Positions 56,940 through 64,000 of a DNA stretch of 64,000 nucleotides are shown here, one piece after another. The notes under the pieces are model-generated. The model was not told the DNA's origin and did no database searches. It saw nothing but the letters and a program-made list of their open reading frames with translations. Source of the stretch: Apodemus sylvaticus (lineage: Eukaryota > Chordata > Mammalia > Rodentia > Muridae); assembly GCF_947179515.1 (NCBI RefSeq), contig NC_067477.1, positions 77,288,644 to 77,352,643 on the forward strand, read 5' to 3'. The number at the start of each line of letters is the position of its first letter. Positions within the stretch are counted from its first letter, which is position 1. A program made the translations under genes and the position numbers.

Positions 56940-58150
56940 AATAGGACTCCACTTGACCCCAAATTAAGGACAACAATTAAACAAGTTGGACTTCAAGAAA
57001 CTAAAAAGCTTCTGTATACCCAAAAAAATAATTAATTGAATGAGAATGAAGTCTCCAAATATGAGAGAATATTTGCTCTCTATACATCTCATAAAAGATG
57101 AACATCCAGAATATCTAAGGAATTCCAAAAACAAAAAGTCAAAAGAGCAAAGTATCCATTTAGATACTGGGGCTTGTACCTAAGCATAGACTTATTGAAG
57201 GAGAAAAATACCTAAAAATACCTCAAAAATGTTCATCATTTCTAATGATTAGGGGAATGCAAACTAAAACAACTTTGAAGTTTTATCTTACCTCAGTCAG
57301 AAATTCAGTTATCAGTAAAGCAACTTACAACAAACACTGAGGGTATGAGGGGGAAAAGGTAATATCGTTCATTGTTGGTGAGATTGCAAATCTGTTTAGC
57401 TACTTTGGAATTCATCCTAAAAAAGCTAAAATATCTAATAAAAAAGATAAAGGCTAACAACAAAAAAAGAAGCTAAAAATCTATCATATGGCCCATTCCT
57501 TGGTGTATGTGCAAAGGACTTGACATCCTATTTCATATGTGCTCAGCTATGGTCATTGCTGCTCGATTCTCAGTAGAGAAGGAATGGAAACAATGTAAAT
57601 GTCTTTCTACTGCTAAATGGAAAATGAAGATGCAGTGCTTATACATATACTCTTTTGGAAAGAACCATGAAATTTGGAGGCAAATACATAGAACTAGAAA
57701 AGATCATGCTGAATTGAGGTAACTTTGACCCACAAACATAAAATGTTCTGTCTTATCTGAGGCTTTAGCTCGAATCTGTAGTCCTTACTCCTCATCAATT
57801 GCCATTCTCATTGCAGCACATAGAGGAAATGAAGGATAAGTACAATCAACCAAAATGCAGAGTTGTGGATTCTTGCCTTAATACATTTGTCTGTGCTACC
57901 AATCCTGCTCAAGGATCATTGCAGAGAAGGGACAGAAAAGACCCTACAAGTAAAAGGACAATGGAATTTGATGTGAATCTACATCCTAGAAATGTCCAAA
58001 ACTATACCAAGAGAATTTCACCTTAAACTTAAGCTGAACAATAGACATGTCCAAAATTAGCTTGAGACAGGAAAATTCATGAGGCCTCCAGGTTAAAATA
58101 AGAATTACAGAAAACAATACTTTTACATATTGATGAGATTATACTCCTAT
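56940..58150 (+). mobile_element. Old Lx-like L1, part 3 (ORF2 end and 3' UTR)
   Basis: Resumes the old L1 immediately after the TSD of copy 2 (ggacttcaagaaactaaaaa; gcaaactaaaacaacttt) and passes the ORF2 end near 57720. From about 57800 it reads a 3' UTR-like block (gctcaaggatcattgcagag; tttgatgtgaatctac) that I recall from old rodent L1s. The right edge is approximate. Confidence 0.7.
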
Positions 58151-58831
58151 ACTCAGAAATATACAATTAATGAGCAAAGAGGCCAAAAGTTTTAAAGAGG
58201 GTAAAGAGAGATTGTAGAGATAAAAAGGCTGAAGGAAACATTTGTAATTATGTTTTATTCCAGACAATAAATTAAATGATAAACAACAGATACAAATAAT
58301 GAAATTAGTGATTCTTTTCTGTGCACTGACCCCTGACAAGCAGTAGGTGGATTTATTGATTTAAAAGCCTAACCAAATTTTATATAAGATCAAATGTATC
58401 ACAGACCTCTGGTTATGTCTACTTTGAGCAAGCAAGCTTGGTAATAGTTAATTTGACCAAATGAGGTTGGCAATTAAAAGCAAAAGCTTTCTGTTGCAGA
58501 GCAGGACAGGGTGATATGGAGTTTGGAACACATACACAATAATATGTCCATAGCATTCAATATGCTATGAAACTCATAGGTCCATCAGCTGAATCAGAAG
58601 GTTTTCTTAGACTGAAGACGTGACTTAGACTTAAGTTAGCAAATGACCTCTCAACCATGGACAAAATAGTCTATGTTCATTAAAAACAACAACAACAACT
58701 ACTACCTTGATAATAGAAGCTTAAAAAGTAACACAAGATGCAGAGTAAAGTTACTTACCTACAAGATAGAAAATCCTGGGTTTGATCTCTGTACCTGTAC
58801 AAACAATTTAGAGCAAAATAAAATGTTAAAT
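58151..58831. other. Region without recognised gene
   Basis: AT-rich sequence; a short (AAC)n run at 58683-58700; nothing else recognised. Confidence 0.45.
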
Positions 58832-58980
58832 GCCAGGCCAGGTGATACATGTCTTTAATCCCAACACTAGGCAGGCAAAGGAAGAGGAAAGCTGTTAGTT
58901 TGAGGTCAATTTGATCTAGACAGAGATGGCCACACCACTCAGGGTTATATAGTGAGACCCTGTTTTAAAATATATATAAT
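58832..58980 (+). mobile_element. B1 SINE, plus strand, diverged
   Basis: gccaggccaggtgatacatg...ctttaatcccaacacta, then gtgagaccctgttttaaaa, the order of a B1. It ends in an A/T-rich tail. Confidence 0.85.
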
Positions 58981-59230
58981 AATAGTGGCCTGACCAGATG
59001 TTTTAGAAGAGAAAGTTGCTTTCTGCCATGACTGGCAACCTAATATCCCAGGACCTATGTTGGTGAAGAAGAGAACCAACTCCTTTATATTGTCCTCTGG
59101 CCCCTATACATGTGCCACAATGTATTCATGCTTGTGTGTATGTGAATATAGCATACACACACACACACACACACACACAAATACACAGACAAATACACAC
59201 ACATGTTCTTAAAGTTTTAATTAAAAATAG
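58981..59230 (+). mobile_element. B4-like SINE fragment with (CA)n tail
   Basis: Landmarks tcccaggacctatgttgg, agagaaccaactcctttat and tgtcctctggcccctataca match the 3' half of a rodent B4/tRNA-derived SINE. It is followed by an (AC)n run at 59155-59178. Confidence 0.65.
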
Positions 59231-60789
59231 TACAGAGACAGCAATGCCCACAAAATGGGAAAGGGACAGTACATATTAAGTACAGTCAATTTACAAAACT
59301 ATAATAAAATTCAATTGCTATATTATGTAAAATAGCTTCTTTTCAAAAACTTTATGGATTATGCAAAGTGTATTAATCAAGATTTTACAGAGAAACACAA
59401 CCAATTGGATCCATATTTCTTTTCGTTTTTAAGTATGAGTCCTTTTTTGGCATATAGGTCCATACACTCCTGTTTGCCTGGTGCCAGCAGATACTAAAGA
59501 ATGAGCCAGATATCTTCATACTGAAGATATGGACAGTTGAGAGCCACTACCTGGGTGCGAAGAAGAGAATACTATATAGGTAAGAAAAGTGAGTACCATT
59601 TCTAGAGTCCCATGATTTAAACACAGGAAGAATGATTACTGATAAAGAAATGACTTGTGCTAGATGGAATATTCACACATATAAAAGTCACTGAATTAGA
59701 CCATTACATAAGTGGGACAGGGGTGGATTTTAGTTTATATCTGAAGTCGGTCTATTGCTAGAACTCCCTATGTCTCATTTGGTGATCAGTCTTTTCTCTT
59801 GAAGCCTTCAACTGAGTTCATAAAACATATGTACAATACCGATGGTAACTGGTCTTACTCAAAATCTACTAATTTAAATCCTAGCCTTATTTTTAAATGC
59901 CTTTCTAGAAACATGGAAACTAATGTATGACCAAATATATATGAACTGTGATTCAACAGGTTCATGTGCTATATTAACTATCTTACAAGGTAACTTTTTT
60001 GCATAAACTATACCCACAAAATAAGAAAGAAATCACCATTAATTTTTCAAAATTGGTGGAAAATGATATTGACCACTAAGCTTTTGAAAAAGTCCCCATA
60101 TACACAGCCAAGAAATCAACAGAAACCACCAAAGGGAAGACTTAACAAATGAAGAATCTCAGAAAGTTGAATTTGGGGGAAGATGGCTATTCTGGAACTG
60201 AAAACACAGCAATTAAAACAATGACATTAGGTTTTGAGGAGAAAGCAGAACAAAGAACAGCAAACAAAATAACAGATCTATTGGATTTGTTTCATCACTA
60301 TTACAGAGAGATATCTGACACTTTAACATAAGTGAAGCTACATAGACCTACATATATAGAAATATATAGGATAGAAACAAGGAGCAAGATGTTTAACATA
60401 TTAAGAAAATACTAGTCTCATAAATTACACTTCAAATTATAGATTCAGGTAGTTCAAAAAGTCCAAACTGATAGAGTCTTACCTAAGCACTTCTGGCTGA
60501 ACTCTTGTAAGCAAATCAAAAGCAACTCTTGACATTCTCAAGAACCACAAGAGAAAAATGAATAATCATGAACAGGAAACAGCAACATCTTGAACTGTTT
60601 CTTTCCTACTTAAAAATAATGGAAAGTTAAACAGTGCTGGAGGAAAACAAATGCATAAGTTATGAATCTTATGATAAACAAGTCATGGCTCCTTATGCCT
60701 AGCATCCAAATGTTCAGAGCAGAGGAAGGAGGATTTTTTTTGCATGTGTTGTTTATTTCATTTCATTGTTCCTTTTATTTGTTTTCATT
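59231..60789. other. Region without recognised gene
   Basis: No coding motif. The stretch ttttacagagaaacacaacc near 59382 resembles the reverse end of a MaLR-type LTR but is too decayed to call. Confidence 0.4.
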
Positions 60790-60945
60790 GTTTGTTGTTT
60801 TGTTTGAGACAGGGTTTCTCTGTGTATAATTGGCTGTCCTGAAACTCACTGTGTAAATCAGATTCACCACTAACTCAGAGATGTCCTTGTGTCTGTCTCC
60901 TTAGTGCTGTTATTATAGACGTGGATCATCACTGCCAGGGAAGGA
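60790..60945 (-). mobile_element. B1 SINE, minus strand
   Basis: tgtttgagacagggtttctc, then ggctgtcctgaaactcac and a degraded remainder to actgccagg. This is the reverse complement of a B1 with a T/G-rich left end. Confidence 0.9.
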
Positions 60946-61799
60946 GAATCATAGGTAGGCCCCCCTGGCCTACACAGTGAGACCTTGACTAGTTATACAT
61001 TCATATATATGTGGTTGCATTTTAAGCAAATGTGTTCTTTAAAACATGATAAAAATCTATATTGAGGTACTGAGGGTAACATATTTTGGGAGAATCTATC
61101 ATTAGAAACATTTCCAGGATGAAAATTAAGAAATATAGCCCCTTCTCCCTACACAGTACCTCTTTTCTCTCCTTTGGCAGTAAGTATTGAATGAAAGACA
61201 TTGTTGAGGATAGGTAAGTGCTCTAACATTGAGGTGTATTTCTGCGATTTTAATTTTTTTTCTCAGGGAATTTCACTAAATTGTGTAGGTTAGCATTAAA
61301 CTCCTTCTGTATGGTCTTCATCTTGTGGTCTCCCTGACTTACCAAGAGCTGACACCATAGGCCTCTAGCTCTAGCTTACAACTTTATATTCTTGGGAAAA
61401 ATATTCATATAGACTAGTACAAAAATGGAAGAAATAAATGTATATTAGAGGCAAACTGCAGTCTTTACCTACCTGTAAAGAGTTTTAGCATGAGCTACAT
61501 TTTGATAAGTTAATGCTTAGGGACATGTTGTTTGTTGAAATTATTCATTGAAGTCATAGCCTGGTAGGACTGTTTATTTCCTCCCACATTTGGAAGATTT
61601 TGTTATCGTGAAAGATAAACATACAAAGGGGGGCATTCAGAACAGTTTTAGCTCAGGTATCTCTGGATCTTGTTTCTGAAGTTCATGGTGTCATCAGCAA
61701 TAAGGACTCACCATCAGATGGAGTATGGACAGACTGTAAGAAGCACGGTTCCAAGGAGTATGTTTTGAAATTGTGTCTCCTAGTAGTATCAAGAACTAT
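60946..61799. other. Region without recognised gene
   Basis: Nothing recognised with confidence. The right part may already belong to the LTR-element interior that follows. Confidence 0.4.
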
Positions 61800-62607
61800 G
61801 TCCACAAAGTATCACCAACCTTACTGTCCAAAGTAATATGGAAGAATCACCCAGGTAATACTGGTTTTGAAGGTATAAATGGGTCATGAAAAGCAGCTGA
61901 GGCTTGGCACTGTGAGAGACCAGGGTATTTCCATTAGTAAAGGTGCAGCCTCAGTTGCAGTTGACAGCACATGACTGAAGGGGACATGCAAAGAAGTTGA
62001 GATTTGGAACTATGAAGAGAGCCTATGAGAGGCTATTGCTGAAGCCTAATAGCAACGGAAGACCCCAGTGTATTGGGGATGCCAGTATTAAGAATATCAA
62101 GAGAGTCTATGTGTTACAGAGGGCAGAGCTGGAGATGTGATCCAAGACTTTTAAGGAGCCTGGGGGATCATGTGTGAATATTAGACATTGGAACAAGAAA
62201 CTGTAATGTTGAAGTTGCCTTGTAGTTCCAAAGATGTTAAAGATGCCAGAGCCATGGAATATTTGCTGAGCAAAGCCTCTGACAGGGAGTAGAACCAGCC
62301 CAAGAGAAAGAAGCTGTTACAGTCAATAAAGATGAAAATGGAGTTAGAGATCTGAAGAATGCTTTGACATCAGACATGGATGCAGAGTTTGGAGTTTGCC
62401 CAGCTGGTTTCCTGTATTGCTTTGAAGATTACAGATAAGTGACTGAATGAATTCAGAAGAGACCTTGAACTTTGAACTTTTAACACTGTTGAGACTTCTA
62501 TAGACTATGGGGACTTTGGAAGTTAGACTTTTTTATTATACTATGTCTAGATATGTCCCAAACTGACTTATGTGTTTGAACAAGCCTATGAGGGCCAGGG
62601 AATAGAA
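61800..62607 (+). mobile_element. LTR retrotransposon interior, 3' part (MaLR/ERV-L-like)
   Basis: Purine-rich, frame-less interior ending agacttctatagactatggg, then a polypurine-like gggccagggaatagaa directly before an LTR starting TGTGATGG. I recall this order from rodent MaLR-type elements. The left edge is not defined. Confidence 0.6.
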
Positions 62608-62937
62608 TGTGATGGTTTGAATATTCTTGGCCCAGGAAGTAGCATTATTAGGATGTGTGGCCTTGTTGGAGTAGGTATATCATTGTGGTCATGGGCTTTA
62701 AGACCCCAATTCTAGCTTCCTGGAAGTCAGTCTTCTCTTAGTAGCCTTCAGTTGAAGATGTAGAACTCTCAACTCCTCTGGCATCATGCCTGTCTGGATG
62801 TAGCCATATTCCAACCATGATGATAACGGATTTAACCTCTCAACCTGTAAGCCATCCCCAATTATATGTTGCCTTTACAAGAGTTGCCATGGTCATGATG
62901 TCTGTTCACAGCAGTAAAACCCTAAGACACAAAGACA
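62608..62937 (+). mobile_element. Rodent LTR (MaLR-like), plus strand
   Basis: Starts TGTGATGGTTTGAATATTC and ends near cctaagacacaaagaca. Inside are ggatgtgtggccttgttgga, gaagatgtagaactctcaac and cagtaaaacccta. It is the 3' LTR of the interior on its left. Family name not fixed. Confidence 0.72.
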
Positions 62938-63010
62938 GGAGAAGGAGGAAGAGGAGGAAGAGAAGAGGAGAGGGTAGAGGAAGGAGAGGAAGAAGAGGAA
63001 GAAGGATTTC
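62938..63010. repeat. Purine-rich (GGA/GAA)n tract
   Basis: Low-complexity GGA/GAA sequence directly after the LTR. Confidence 0.95.
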
Positions 63011-63104
63011 AAATGATTTTCTGCTATATTCACAGACCCATGACTAATCTAGTTGTCATGAGAGAGGCTGCCTATAACAGAGGCCTACAACAGTCAAATG
63101 TTAG

Positions 63105-63637
63105 GTAGAAAAAAGAGGTCTGTATCAGTTTATTCCCCTTGGAGTTCATGGAACACACTGGAAGAGGGGGAAGGAGGAATTATGGAGGGCAAAGTAGTTG
63201 AGGATACAGGGAGGGCAAGGCCTGTGAAATCAGCAGAGTATGTGAGCTCACTGAGACTGAAGAAGCTACCATGGAGCCTGCATGGGACTTGGGTAGGTCT
63301 TCTATATGTATGTTACGGTTGTTGGTTCGATGTTTTTGTAGGACACATGACAGTGGGAATTGGGGTGTCTCTGGATTTTTGCCTACCTTTGGGACCCTTT
63401 TCCTCCTATTATATTGCTTTTCCAAACCTTGATGTGAGTATCTGTGCCTGTGCCAGGTATTACTGTATCTTGTGCCTTGTTTGGTTGATATATCCGGGAT
63501 ACAAGCATTATTTTTATGGAAGGGGGTTTGGTGGGAGTGAGTCTGGGGGAAAACGGAAGATGAGGCAAAAAGGAGGGAAGGGAGGAAGTTGTTAGGATGT
63601 ACTGTATTAGAAAAGAACAAATAAAAATTAAAAGAAA
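63105..63637 (+). mobile_element. Lx-type L1 3' UTR with A-rich tail
   Basis: Landmarks catgggacttgggtaggtct, gggacccttttcctcctatt and tggttgatatatccggg, then a G-rich stretch near 63520-63590, ending aaataaaaattaaaagaaaa. The order is that of an old rodent L1 3' UTR, 5'-truncated. The open frame at 63098-63595 is therefore not a gene. Confidence 0.75.
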
Positions 63638-63789
63638 AACTGAGTAATTAGCAATTGCGCTGTCTATTGTAAATGGCTCCAGATTTTACTTACTGTCATA
63701 TATAAAGAGATAATATTACTCCTACACAAAATTTCAGAAAATACATCCTCCAACCAGTCCTTCATATAGCTAGACAAATACACTGTTTT

Positions 63790-64000
63790 TGTTAAGGATT
63801 CTATTGCTGCAACGGCATACAATGACCAAAGCAACTTGGGAACGAATGAGTTTATTTTGCCTATACTTGCATATCACTTTTCAACATGGAAGAAAATCAG
63901 TACAGCAATTCAAACAAGAAGGAACTGGTGCAGAAGCCATGGAACTGCTTACTGCCTTGCTCTCTACAACCTTCTTAGCCTGCTTTCTTATAGAACCCAA
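63790..64000 (-). mobile_element. Rodent LTR-like interspersed repeat, cut by window end
   Basis: caatgaccaaagcaacttgg...gcctgctttcttatagaaccc follows the same order as the repeat at 20231-20615. It runs off the right edge. Confidence 0.6.

Noticed and set aside
63098..63595. A 165-codon open frame near the right end
   Set aside because: Coincides with an old L1 3' UTR ending in an A-rich tail.

Overview
The window is repeat-dense rodent DNA with no host protein-coding gene, tRNA or rRNA gene that I can support. Rodent L1 elements, B1 SINEs, an ERV-L fragment, MaLR-like LTRs and long microsatellites all point to a murid. The minus-strand B1 at about 22.86 kb has a Mus-like sequence. The L1 5' UTR repeats are not the mouse or rat types I remember, so I do not name a species.

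Layout. 1-5286: a plus-strand L1 with 5' UTR repeats, an intact ORF1 and an ORF2 stopped just before the reverse-transcriptase active site. 5287-6420: a minus L1 3' UTR piece joined to a plus L1 ORF2 end. 6.4-13.4 kb: AT-rich sequence with little recognisable. 13.4-16.0 kb: ERV-L pol remnant (RNase H, integrase, dUTPase) with its 3' LTR. 18.25-18.46 kb: a TATC microsatellite. 21.07-24.01 kb: a twin-primed (5'-inverted) L1 carrying a B1, with a 15-bp target-site duplication (TSD). 24.1-32.5 kb: LTR fragments, a 30-bp palindrome, a perfect 25-bp inverted repeat, an inverted Lx-type L1, large purine/pyrimidine microsatellites and a short minus L1.

32.8-58.1 kb is a nest about 25 kb long. An old Lx-like L1 was split by a composite L1 (34.76-36.19 kb) and by a full-length younger L1 (38025-56924, TSD of 15 bp). 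That younger L1 was itself hit by two related LTR elements. One is a non-autonomous element (39503-44648; LTRs 416 bp and identical; TSD ggtgag). The other is a gag-pro-pol endogenous retrovirus without env (45359-52235; LTRs 383 bp with one difference; TSD gagaag).

How they work together. The second retroelement has open gag, pro (dUTPase plus protease) and pol frames, a canonical GGGAAAC slippery site, a PBS, a polypurine tract and matched LTRs, so it looks very recent and possibly competent. The non-autonomous element has the same PBS, leader, U5 end and 3' hairpin region, but between them only a heavily decayed pol. Its LTRs are identical, so the decay must predate its insertion, which implies mobilisation in trans. 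This autonomous/non-autonomous pair is the most interesting content here.

58.1-64.0 kb: B1 and B4-like SINEs, an LTR retrotransposon end with its LTR, an Lx 3' UTR and a further LTR-like repeat cut by the window end.
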